Shown piece by piece: positions 44,506-52,685 of a stretch of 64,000 bases of DNA (position 1 is the stretch's first letter; every line of letters starts with the position of its first letter). The translations under genes were made by a program, and so were the position numbers. The stretch covers positions 1,736,001 through 1,800,000 of the forward strand of contig JBFWNV010000001.1 in assembly GCA_050250875.1 (NCBI GenBank), in the 5' to 3' direction. The stretch comes from CAWAYR01 sp050250875 (lineage in GTDB: Bacteria > Acidobacteriota > Vicinamibacteria > Vicinamibacterales > UBA2999). The notes under the pieces were generated by a model. The model was not told the DNA's origin. It ran no database searches and was given only the letters and a program-made list of their open reading frames with translations.

Positions 44506-46215
44506 GTGCGAGCGGGTTCCGCGCCGTGGCTCACGCCGGTGGTCGGCGGGCTGATTGGCGCCGTGTTCTTCCTGGCCACCCTCGGCCCGGCCATCGTGCG
44601 GCCCACCAACCTGGGCTGGCTGATGCGCCACGACACGCAGACCTATCTGCTGGCGTGGCACCACTTCCGGCGCGAGCCGTGGCAGTGGCCGCCCGGCAAG
44701 GTGGTGGGCGTCGGCTACCCGGTGAGCACCTCGGTCGGCAACAGCGACGCGATCCCGCTGGTCGCCCTGCCGCTCAAGCCCTTTCACCCGTGGTTGCCCG
44801 ACCCCGGCCAGTACCTGGGCGCGTGGCTGCTCGCCTGCTTCGTGCTGCAGGGCGTGTTCGGCGCCCTGCTCGCCCGTCAGGTCACCGCCGACCGCACGCT
44901 GCAGATCCTCGGCGCGGCGATGTTCGTGCAGACGCCGGCGCTGCTGTTCCGGGTCGGTCACACCGCGCTGGTCGGCCATTGGCTGCTGCTGGCGGCGATC
45001 TGGGTGGCGGCGTCGCACCGGCAGCGCCGCTGGCGCTGGCGCCTGGCGGCCTGGTGTCTGGTGAGCGGGGCCGTGGCCGCGACCCAGCCCTATATCGCCG
45101 TCCTCGTCCTGGGCCTCGCCGCCGCCGACGTCGCCAGCGACGCGCTGTGGCCGCGTCCGTCGCTCGCCGCCGTGCCGGCCGCGGCTGCCGGACTGGCCGC
45201 GGTGATCGCGACGATGACCGTCGTGTTCTGGGCCTGCGGCATCTTCCTGGTCGGCGGCTCGGACCTCGAGCGCGAGGGCCTCGGCTTCTACTCCATGAAC
45301 CTGCTGGCGCCGATCATCAGTCTCGACTCGTCGGCGCTGCTGCCGGTGATTCGCATGGCCACGCCCGGCCAGTACGAAGGCATGCTTTACTTCGGCGCCG
45401 GCTGGCTCGCGCTGGGCGCGGCCGCCGTCGGCCTCGCCGCCCGCGGCGGCGGCGCCGTGCCGCCGTTGCGCCTCGGTTGGCTGGTGGTGGCGTTGTTCTG
45501 GGTCTACGCCCTCAGCCCGATGATCACGGCCGGCCCGGCCACGCTCGTCGACCTGCGGGCCTCGACACCGGCGATCTTCTCGGTGTTCCGCTCGAGTGGC
45601 CGCTTCGGCTGGCTGGCGATGTACGTGGCCTTCGTCGCCGTCCTGGCCACGATGGCCACGGCGCTCCCGCGCCGCGTCGCCATCGGGGTGATGGCCGCCG
45701 CGCTCGCCCTGCAGACCGTCGACCTGAGCCGGATGTACGCCGGCGTGCGCGCCCGTGAGCACAGTGCGGTCTGGACGCAGTGGGACGACCCGCTGAAGCA
45801 CCCGGTGTGGAACCTGGCGCTGCCGCACTACCGGCACCTGGTGATGGTGCCGGCCGACATGTGCGTCGGCAGCGAGGCCGAGAACGCCGGCCCGCATCTG
45901 CCGTTCTCGCTGCGGGCGGGCAGCCACGGCGTGACGGTGAACTCGGGCAACGCCGGCCGCTACGACGGCGGCGCCGTGATTGCCTACTGCCGGGCCATCG
46001 ACGCCGAGATCCGCGCCGGACGTGTCGCCGACGACAGCCTCTACGTGCTGACCCCGACGATGCGCGATCTGCTGATGCGGGCGTCGCGGACGCCGTTGGC
46101 CTGCGGCAGCGCCGACGGGTTCCAGCTGTGTGCGACCGCGGCCAGCTACGAGCGGTGGCGCGCGGCGGCCGAACCTGCCGGGTTCACGCCGGTGCTGACC
46201 GCCGCCGCCCGCTGA
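44506..46215 (+). CDS. DUF6311 polytopic membrane protein (glycosyltransferase-like)
   Basis: 569 residues with about 10-11 membrane helices. The N-terminal loop GWLMRHDTQTYLLAWHHFRREPWQWPPG, with the acidic HDTQ just outside helix 1, is characteristic of DUF6311 and resembles GT-C glycosyltransferases that use lipid-linked sugars, where an early-loop acidic residue is catalytic. RSSGRFGWLAMY is a second family landmark. The C-terminal ~150 residues form a soluble domain with cysteines (DMCVGSEAENAG, AYCRAIDAEIRAG). Likely substrate: cell-envelope glycan or protein (inference). GTG start 7 nt after TAAGAT. Its stop is three bases from that of the convergent acylase gene. Confidence 0.82.
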   Translation: MRAGSAPWLTPVVGGLIGAVFFLATLGPAIVRPTNLGWLMRHDTQTYLLAWHHFRREPWQWPPGKVVGVGYPVSTSVGNSDAIPLVALPLKPFHPWLPDPGQYLGAWLLACFVLQGVFGALLARQVTADRTLQILGAAMFVQTPALLFRVGHTALVGHWLLLAAIWVAASHRQRRWRWRLAAWCLVSGAVAATQPYIAVLVLGLAAADVASDALWPRPSLAAVPAAAAGLAAVIATMTVVFWACGIFLVGGSDLEREGLGFYSMNLLAPIISLDSSALLPVIRMATPGQYEGMLYFGAGWLALGAAAVGLAARGGGAVPPLRLGWLVVALFWVYALSPMITAGPATLVDLRASTPAIFSVFRSSGRFGWLAMYVAFVAVLATMATALPRRVAIGVMAAALALQTVDLSRMYAGVRAREHSAVWTQWDDPLKHPVWNLALPHYRHLVMVPADMCVGSEAENAGPHLPFSLRAGSHGVTVNSGNAGRYDGGAVIAYCRAIDAEIRAGRVADDSLYVLTPTMRDLLMRASRTPLACGSADGFQLCATAASYERWRAAAEPAGFTPVLTAAAR

Positions 46216-46218
46216 CGC

Positions 46219-48681
46219 TCACTCCTGCCGCCCCGACGTCGCCGCCGCGGCCGGCGCCAGCGTGCTGGTCCGTTCGGCCACCGACTCCACCCTGGCCCGC
46301 GAGTAGGCCACCGGGAAATAGCGGCCGCGCGCCCACAGCTCGAACAGGTCGCGGTAGTGCGGGTCGTCGGGATTGCCCGACTGGCCGGGCGTGTTGAGCC
46401 CGACCGTGTTGTCCCAGTCCTGGGTGTCGGCGATGATCTTCAGCGAGCCGCCCGACGTCTGGTTGTCGCCGCCGCCGGTGGCGCTCACCGTGGTGCCGTC
46501 GCCGCCGCGCGGGAACGGCCCCACCTCCAGCCGCTTCTTCATCTCGTCGTTCACCGCGTTCGAGAGCGGGTGGCGGAGCAGCGCGTGGTGGAGCTTCCCG
46601 GAGCCCCACTTCCACGCCGCGACATCGGCGCCGAAGCGCTTGGTCCCCTCGGCGATGCCCTGCTCGAAGCTGGTCGCCACCAGCGCATCCCGCGCCTTGA
46701 TCGGATCGGCGCCGAAACGGCCGTCGGGGGCGTACATCCAGTCGAGGATCTTCTTCAGGCCGATCAGGTTGCTGGGCACGGCACCGCGCGCCGCCGCGGG
46801 AATCGCCTGCTGCCGGACGTTGGCGTAGAGCTGCCGCGAGAACAGCGCGAAGACGGCGGCCTCCGGCGAGTCCTTGTCGAGCACGAAGTCCCACTTCAGC
46901 AGGCGGTCACGGGCGGCGGCGACCGCCGGCACCGCGAACGGCAGATCGCGCAGCAGCGGCACCAGCGCCCGGGCCGGCAGCGACAGGTCGTCGTTCTGCA
47001 GGCGCGCCACCTCCGCGACACTGAACCGCCGGCCCGAGCCCAGCACCTCCTCGATGCGGCGGGCGCGATACGGATCGGCCCACGTCCAGTGGCGGGCGTT
47101 GTCGTACGGGTAGTCGTTGGGGAACAGGTAGTGATTGGCGGTGGCGATGTAGCCGCGGGCCGGGTTGACCTCGGCCGGCAGGGCGGTGATCGGCAGGTAG
47201 CCATCCCACTCGAACCGGCCGTCACCCGGCACCGGCAGCAGGCCGCTCCACGAGCGCAGCGGCGCGATGCCGGCGGCCTGCCAGCCGATCGTGCCCGTGC
47301 GGTCCACCCACACCATGTTCTCGGAGGGCATGCGGTTGTAGCTGCAGGCGTCGCGGAACTCCTCCCAGGTGCGCGCCTGGTTCATGCGCAGGCTGGCCAG
47401 GTAGGGCGCGCCGCCGGTTTCCATCCACGCCGCGCGCAGCGCGTAGGCGCGGCGGTTGGCGCGGTCCTCGTGCAGCACCGGGCCGTGGCGGGTGAACTTC
47501 AGCTCGACCTTCGCCTCCGCCTGGCCCTTGACCGGGATCGTGTCGGGCACGACGCGCATCGCCTCCCAGCGGCCCTGGTAGCGGTACTCGTTGGGGTTGG
47601 CCGGATTGGTCTCGTAGACGTAGAGGTCTTCGTTGTCGGAGCCGAAGATGGTCAGGCCCCAGGCGCCGTGCTCGTTGTGGCCGATCGAGACGCCGGGCAG
47701 CACCGGCTCGCCGCCGCCGATGACGTTCCAGCCGGGCGCGACCAGGTGCACCCAGTAGCGCAGCGACGGCGCCTCGATGACCCGGTGCGGGTCGTTGGCC
47801 ATGATCGGGTGCGTGCTCTGCGTGAGCGCGCCGCTGATCACCCAGTTGTTCGAGCCGATGTCGGTGTCGACGATCCGGCTGGTCGTCGCCGCCAGCGCCG
47901 GCGCATCGGCCGCAGCCCTGGCCGTGCCGCGATAGGCGGCCGCCACGTCGCCCGGCTGGAACTCGATCGGGTCGCGGAAGGCGCTGTAGACCTTCAGCAC
48001 GTCGGCCGGGAACGTCTTCGGGTCGATCAGGGGATCGAGCGTGAGCGGCGGCTCGCCGCCCTCGATGTTGAGCAGCTCGCGCAGCCGGGCGGTGCTGCCG
48101 AGCGCGCCGATGGCGCGGACGTGCGTGGCCTCGTTGGGCACGTTCGACGTCAGGGCCTGGTGGCGCGAGATGACCACCTGCGGCGTCCACTTGCCGGGCG
48201 TGATGCCGAGCATCTTGAACTCGATCGGCAGCGCCGCCGGATCGCGCATCGCCTCGTCGACGTAGGCGTTCACGCCGCGCACGTAGGCCTCGACGATCGC
48301 CTTGCCGCGCGGGTGATAGTGGTTGAGCTCGGCGTCGAGGTCGCCGCGGTACATGTGCAGGCGCGTGCCGATGTCGCGCGTCAGCTCGCGCGGGCCGAGT
48401 ATTTCGGCCACGGTGCCGGTGGCGCGGCGGCGCCACACCTCGAACTGGAACAGCCGATCCTTGGCCGCCAGGTAGCCCTGGGCGAGAAAGAGGTCGGTCT
48501 CGTTCTGCGCGTAGATGTGGTTGAGGCCCCAGCGGTCGCGGATCACCTCCACCGCCTGGGTCAGCCCCGGCACCGACAACGTCTCGGCGGCGGCGCGCTG
48601 GGCGGCAACTCCGCCGGGCGCCACGCCGGTCGTCGCCACGGCGACGAGCACCACCCCGACCAGCCGCGTCATTCTGCGCAT
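46219..48681 (-). CDS. Penicillin acylase family (S45, Ntn-hydrolase) protein
   Basis: 820 residues with a signal peptide (about 1-27). The alpha-chain region (VEVIRDRWGLNHIYAQNETDLFLAQGYLAAKDRLFQFEVWRR) ends at a spacer. The beta chain begins with the nucleophile serine in DIGSNNWVISG, exposed by autocleavage between Gly and Ser. Conserved ANDPHR, GHNEHGAWGLT and SYNRMPSENMVWVD follow. It hydrolyses amide bonds of acylated compounds in the periplasm: beta-lactams, acyl-homoserine lactones and other amides are known family substrates, and none can be singled out. It has a GGAGG ribosome site, and TATACT at 48721-48726 as likely -10. Confidence 0.94.
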   Translation of the reverse strand: MRRMTRLVGVVLVAVATTGVAPGGVAAQRAAAETLSVPGLTQAVEVIRDRWGLNHIYAQNETDLFLAQGYLAAKDRLFQFEVWRRRATGTVAEILGPRELTRDIGTRLHMYRGDLDAELNHYHPRGKAIVEAYVRGVNAYVDEAMRDPAALPIEFKMLGITPGKWTPQVVISRHQALTSNVPNEATHVRAIGALGSTARLRELLNIEGGEPPLTLDPLIDPKTFPADVLKVYSAFRDPIEFQPGDVAAAYRGTARAAADAPALAATTSRIVDTDIGSNNWVISGALTQSTHPIMANDPHRVIEAPSLRYWVHLVAPGWNVIGGGEPVLPGVSIGHNEHGAWGLTIFGSDNEDLYVYETNPANPNEYRYQGRWEAMRVVPDTIPVKGQAEAKVELKFTRHGPVLHEDRANRRAYALRAAWMETGGAPYLASLRMNQARTWEEFRDACSYNRMPSENMVWVDRTGTIGWQAAGIAPLRSWSGLLPVPGDGRFEWDGYLPITALPAEVNPARGYIATANHYLFPNDYPYDNARHWTWADPYRARRIEEVLGSGRRFSVAEVARLQNDDLSLPARALVPLLRDLPFAVPAVAAARDRLLKWDFVLDKDSPEAAVFALFSRQLYANVRQQAIPAAARGAVPSNLIGLKKILDWMYAPDGRFGADPIKARDALVATSFEQGIAEGTKRFGADVAAWKWGSGKLHHALLRHPLSNAVNDEMKKRLEVGPFPRGGDGTTVSATGGGDNQTSGGSLKIIADTQDWDNTVGLNTPGQSGNPDDPHYRDLFELWARGRYFPVAYSRARVESVAERTSTLAPAAAATSGRQE

Positions 48682-48687
48682 ACGTCC

Positions 48688-48749
48688 TCCGCGACCGCCG
48701 CCGTGCGGCGGAATCCGCGCAGTATACGCGCGATCACGGCGGTCGCGGC
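48688..48749. promoter_or_regulatory. Inverted repeat around the penicillin acylase promoter
   Basis: CCGCGACCGCCGCCGTG and CACGGCGGTCGCGG are inverse apart from a 3-nt insertion. Between them lies TATACT on the minus strand (48721-48726). The stem would span promoter and leader: either an operator or an RNA hairpin. Confidence 0.4.
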
Positions 48750-48753
48750 GGCG

Positions 48754-49095
48754 TCAGCCGGTGCGTCCGCGGCGTGCCGCCGGCCGCGCCGCGGCGCGGC
48801 CCGGTACGGCGAGGTCGAGGATCGCCTTCACCTTCTGGTGCGCCTCGATCGGATGCCGCAGCGGCCGTTCGGCGTCGATCTCGTACTCGTTCTGCCGGCC
48901 GTGCTTGCGTTTGGTCAGGTAGCCGGCCTCCTCGAGGTCGGCGACGATGCGCTGCACCGCGCGCTCGGTCACCCCGACCATCGCCGCCACGTCGCGCAGC
49001 CGCAGCTCGGGGGCGCGAGCCAGGCACAGCAGCACGTGACCGTGGTTGGTCAGGAACGTCCACCGCGGCGAGGCGTCGGAACCGCGATCGGGCAT
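48754..49095 (-). CDS. Winged-helix (MarR-like) transcriptional regulator
   Basis: About 113 residues from the ATG at 49095; a GTG at 49110 would add five. FLTNHGHVLLCLARAPELRLRDVAAMVGVTERAVQRIVADLEEAGYLTKRKHGRQNEYEID is a complete winged helix-turn-helix with recognition helix TERAVQRIVADLEEAG. The short basic C-terminal tail is probably for dimerisation or unfolded. It has no ligand domain. It is transcribed divergently from the ABC/HlyD/TolC export operon across an intergenic region packed with palindromes, so it probably represses that operon and itself (inference). Confidence 0.88.
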   Translation of the reverse strand: MPDRGSDASPRWTFLTNHGHVLLCLARAPELRLRDVAAMVGVTERAVQRIVADLEEAGYLTKRKHGRQNEYEIDAERPLRHPIEAHQKVKAILDLAVPGRAAARPAARRGRTG

Positions 49096-49100
49096 GGGAA

Positions 49101-49155
49101 CATCATACACTAAAATCGCGTCTCTTGATACGCGACTTTTGATTCGTGTATCATG
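49101..49155. promoter_or_regulatory. Nested palindromic operator in the regulator/exporter divergent promoter
   Basis: Outer arms CATCATACAC (49101-49110) and GTGTATCATG (49146-49155) match 9 of 10 in inverse; the right arm includes the exporter ATG. Inner arms AAAATCGCGT (49112-49121) and ACGCGACTTTT (49130-49140) are inverse with one extra base. The region is A/T-rich against a 70% G+C background. It is well placed for dimeric binding of the adjacent wHTH protein. Confidence 0.7.
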
Positions 49156-51324
49156 AGTGACATGTCAGCCGCTGTGCCGGCCCGTGCCCGCCGCCCGGAT
49201 GTGGCGGGGGCACGGGCCATCGTCGAGTTCATGGCCCGCGTCCACGACGTCGTCCCGGAGCCGTCGGCGCTCGATGCCGCCGGCCGGCGGATCGAGACCC
49301 AGGCCGCGGCGCCGGACGCGGTGAACGTCCTGCAGGCGCTCACCGCCGAGGCCGGCCTGGCGACCGCGGTGGTGCGGCGGCCGCTCGACGAGGTGATCCG
49401 CGACGCCGACCCCGCCTACCCCTGGCTCGCCGTGCGCGCCGGAGCCGACGGCCGCCTCGAGGGCGTCGCGGTGTTCGGCGCCGCCCGCGGCGGCGTCGCG
49501 GTGGCCGTCCCCGGCGCCCACGGCCGCCCCGCGCGCTGGTCGCGCCGCAGCCTGCGCCAGTGGCTGGGCGTCGACGAGGACGGCGCGGTCGTCGACTGGG
49601 TGCTGGCCGAGCCGGCGGCGCCGCTCTCGGGCCTGCGCTCGGGGCCCGGCGCTCCCGCCACGCCGTTCGAGCGCGTCCGGGCGCTGCTGCACGGCGAACG
49701 GCGGACCCTGTGGGTCGCCGTCGTCTACTCGGTGGTCATCGCGCTGCTCTCGCTGGCCGTGCCAGTCGCGGTCCAGTCGCTCGTCAACACCATCGCGTTC
49801 GGCAACGTCCTGCAGCCGCTGGTCGTCCTCACCGTGTTCGTGTTCGTGGCGCTCGGCTTCAACACCGTCATGAACGCGATGCGGGCGACGGTGGTCGAGA
49901 TCGTCCAGCGCAGCATCTTCGCCCGGGTCGCCACCGACGTGACGTGGCGCCTGCTCCGCGTGCGGGTCGAGGCGTTCGACCGCCTGCACGGCCCGGAACT
50001 GGTCAACCGGTTCTTCGACACCGTCACCGTGCAGAAGTCGGCCGCCCTGCTGCTCATCGACGGCTTGAGCATCGTGATGCAGACCGCGATCGGCATGCTG
50101 CTGCTCGCCGTGTACCACCCGTGGCTGCTCGCCTTCGACCTGCTGCTCATCGTGGCGATGGCCGGCATCGTCGTGGTGCAGGGGCGCGGGGCGGTCACCA
50201 CGGCGATCAAGGAATCGAAGGCCAAACACGCCCTCGAGGCCTGGCTCGAGCACCTGGCGGCGCACCTCGTCACCTTCAAGTCGGCGGGCGGCGCCGCCTA
50301 CGCGGTGCGGCGGTCGCATCGGCTGCTGGAGAGCTACCTCAGCTACCGCAGCCAGCACTTCGCCATCCTGATCCGCCAGACGGTCAGCTCGTTCGCGCTG
50401 AAGGCGCTGGCCAGCTCGGCGCTGCTCGGCATCGGCGGCTGGCTGGTCATCAGCCGCCAGCTCACCCTCGGCCAGCTCGTCGCCAGCGAGCTGATCGTCG
50501 CCGGCATGCTGAGCGCCTTCACCAAGTTCGGCAAGCAGCTCGAGGTCTTCTACGACCTGTGCGCCGCCCTCGACAAGCTCGGCGGGCTGATCGACCTGCC
50601 GCTCGAACGATCGGGCGGCGACGCCGACCTGCCCGGGGACGGGCCGATGGATCTCGAGCTGCGGGATCTGGACGTGCGCTACGAAAACGACGATCGCCCG
50701 GCGCTGCGCATCCGCCAGTGGAGCGTCTCGGCCGGCGAACGCGTCGGCGTCACCGGCCCCCACGGCTCCGGCAAGAGCACCTTGGCCGACGTCCTGTTCG
50801 GGCTGCGGCAGCCGGCGGCGGGCACGGTGCGGGTGCAGGGCATCGACCTGCGCCACCTGCCGCTCGCGGCGATGCGCCAGCAGGTGGCGCTGGTGCGCGG
50901 CGTCGAGCTGTTTCCCGGCTCGATCGCCGACAACGTCCGGCTCGGCCGCGACGAGCTGTCGCACGCCGACGTGACCGCGGCGCTCGCCGCCGTCGGCCTG
51001 CTCGACGAACTGCAGCGGCTGCCGCAGGGGCTCGACACCGAGCTGCACCCGCACGGCCGGCCGCTGTCGCACCGCCAAGCCTGCCGCCTGATGATCGCCC
51101 GCGCCATCGTCGGCCGGCCGCGCCTGATCGTGCTCGACGGCATCCTCGACCAGATCGACCGCGCCGACGACCAGGAACAGCTGACCGCGGTGCTGTTCGC
51201 CGCCGCCGCGCCGTGGACGCTGGTCTGCGTCACCGATCGCCCGGCGCTGCTGGCCCGCTGCGGCCGCGTCGTCGAGCTGCACGACGGCGAGATGCGGCCG
51301 TCGCCGCCGGAGGCACGGCGATGA
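49153..51324 (+). CDS. HlyB-like ABC exporter with degenerate ATPase motifs
   Basis: 723 residues. Residues 1-150 resemble the inactive C39-like domain of RTX exporters (no catalytic cysteine). An ABC exporter membrane domain spans about 180-470, then a nucleotide-binding domain. Walker A is intact (GPHGSGKST, Lys541). The rest is altered: the Q-loop Gln is Arg582 (VALVRGVELF), the signature is LSHRQ instead of LSGGQ, the Walker B glutamate is Gly663 (IVLDGILDQID), and the switch histidine is Asp695 (VCVTDRP). ATP binding is plausible, hydrolysis doubtful unless compensated. First gene of an ABC-HlyD-TolC operon (ATGA overlap). Cargo unknown. Confidence 0.9.
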   Translation: MSDMSAAVPARARRPDVAGARAIVEFMARVHDVVPEPSALDAAGRRIETQAAAPDAVNVLQALTAEAGLATAVVRRPLDEVIRDADPAYPWLAVRAGADGRLEGVAVFGAARGGVAVAVPGAHGRPARWSRRSLRQWLGVDEDGAVVDWVLAEPAAPLSGLRSGPGAPATPFERVRALLHGERRTLWVAVVYSVVIALLSLAVPVAVQSLVNTIAFGNVLQPLVVLTVFVFVALGFNTVMNAMRATVVEIVQRSIFARVATDVTWRLLRVRVEAFDRLHGPELVNRFFDTVTVQKSAALLLIDGLSIVMQTAIGMLLLAVYHPWLLAFDLLLIVAMAGIVVVQGRGAVTTAIKESKAKHALEAWLEHLAAHLVTFKSAGGAAYAVRRSHRLLESYLSYRSQHFAILIRQTVSSFALKALASSALLGIGGWLVISRQLTLGQLVASELIVAGMLSAFTKFGKQLEVFYDLCAALDKLGGLIDLPLERSGGDADLPGDGPMDLELRDLDVRYENDDRPALRIRQWSVSAGERVGVTGPHGSGKSTLADVLFGLRQPAAGTVRVQGIDLRHLPLAAMRQQVALVRGVELFPGSIADNVRLGRDELSHADVTAALAAVGLLDELQRLPQGLDTELHPHGRPLSHRQACRLMIARAIVGRPRLIVLDGILDQIDRADDQEQLTAVLFAAAAPWTLVCVTDRPALLARCGRVVELHDGEMRPSPPEARR

Positions 51325-52685
51325 CCGGCCCGCACTCGCCCTGGCGCATGGACGAGCGGCTGGCCCTGCACAGCGTGCAGGTGCCGCGCGCGGCGCGCGT
51401 CCTGGCCCGCCTGCTCGTGCTGCTGCTGGCCGTGCTCGTGCTCGGCCTGACGCTGACGCCGTGGCGGCAGACCATCCTCGGCGCCGGGCGGGTGATCGCT
51501 TTCCATCCCGAGGAGCGCCTGCAGGAGATCGAGGCGCCGCTCGACGGCCGCATCGTGAAGTGGCACGTCGTCGAGGGCGCCCAGGTGAAGAAGGGCGACC
51601 CGATCGTCGATCTGACCGACAACGATCCGGCCATCCTCGAGCGCATGCGCGAGGAGCGTGCCCAGATCGTCGGCACCATCGAGCAGGGCGAGGCCCGGGT
51701 GACCTCGCTCACCGACCGCATCGGCGGCCTCGACGAGACGTTGACGACCAGCGTGGCGGCCGCCGAGCTGCGCGAGCAGATGGCCCGCGAGCGGGTCACC
51801 GCCGCCGAGCAGGGGCTGGCCGCGGCCCGCGCCGCCAGGGTCACCGCCGATTTGAATCTCGAGCGCCAGCGGGCGCTGGTCGCCAAGGGGCTGACCTCGA
51901 CCCGCAACGTCGAGCTGGCCGAACTCGAAGCCGCCACCCGGACCGCCGAGGTCGATCGCAGCGTCGCCACGCTGAACGCCGCCCGCAGCGAGGCGGCGTC
52001 GATGCGCGCCGAGCTGCTGCGCACGCGCGCCGATGCGCGTGCCCGCGTCGACGAGGCCCGCGCGGCGCTCGCCTCGGGCCTGAGCGACGTCGCCAAGGCC
52101 AGGGCCGAACTCGCCAAGATGGACGTGCGGCTGGCCCGGCAGCAGACCCAGCAGGTGGTCGCGCCGGTCGACGGCACCGTGCTGCGTGTGCTGGCCAGGC
52201 AGAGCGGCGAGCTGCTCAAGGCCGGCGCGCCGCTGGCGGCGCTCGTGCCGGCGTCGCGCCAGGACGTCGTCGAGCTGTGGGTCGACGGCAACGACATGCC
52301 GATGGTGATGCCCGGGGCCGAAGTGCGGCTCCAGTTCGAGGGCTGGCCGGCCCTGCAGTTCTCGGGCTGGCCGTCGGTGGCGGTGGGCACCTTCGGCGGG
52401 CGCGTCAGGCTGGTCGATCAGGCCGACAACGGCCGCGGCCGGTTCCGGGTGCTGGTCGAACCCGACCCGAACGACGATCCCTGGCCGTCGCGGCGCTTCC
52501 TGCGCCAGGGCGTGCGGGCCAACGGCTGGGTGCTGCTCAACGTCGTGCCGATCGGTTACGAGCTGTGGCGGCAGTTCAACGGCTTCCCGCCGGTGATCGC
52601 TCCCGACGAACCCGGCGCCAGCGGCTTCGATCCCGCCGTGGCCGAGGCGGCGGGCGGCGGGGCCGGCCAGGACGGCAAGAAGTGA
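51321..52685 (+). CDS. HlyD family membrane-fusion (periplasmic adaptor) protein
   Basis: 454 residues: a cytoplasmic N-terminal segment, one membrane helix (about 25-48, VLARLLVLLLAVLVLGLTL), a lipoyl half (EIEAPLDGRIVKWHVVEGAQVKKGDPIVDL), a long coiled-coil hairpin (about 105-280, rich in Glu/Arg/Ala) and the second lipoyl half (VVAPVDGTVLRVLARQSGELLKAGAPLAAL), followed by a beta-barrel domain. It links the inner-membrane ABC protein to the TolC-like channel. It overlaps both neighbours by 4 nt. Confidence 0.93.
   Translation: MTGPHSPWRMDERLALHSVQVPRAARVLARLLVLLLAVLVLGLTLTPWRQTILGAGRVIAFHPEERLQEIEAPLDGRIVKWHVVEGAQVKKGDPIVDLTDNDPAILERMREERAQIVGTIEQGEARVTSLTDRIGGLDETLTTSVAAAELREQMARERVTAAEQGLAAARAARVTADLNLERQRALVAKGLTSTRNVELAELEAATRTAEVDRSVATLNAARSEAASMRAELLRTRADARARVDEARAALASGLSDVAKARAELAKMDVRLARQQTQQVVAPVDGTVLRVLARQSGELLKAGAPLAALVPASRQDVVELWVDGNDMPMVMPGAEVRLQFEGWPALQFSGWPSVAVGTFGGRVRLVDQADNGRGRFRVLVEPDPNDDPWPSRRFLRQGVRANGWVLLNVVPIGYELWRQFNGFPPVIAPDEPGASGFDPAVAEAAGGGAGQDGKK

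Noticed and set aside
44371..45927. A 518-codon minus-strand frame opposite the DUF6311 gene
   Set aside because: Shadow of a helix-rich membrane protein gene; no domain, and it overlaps the RF3 start.
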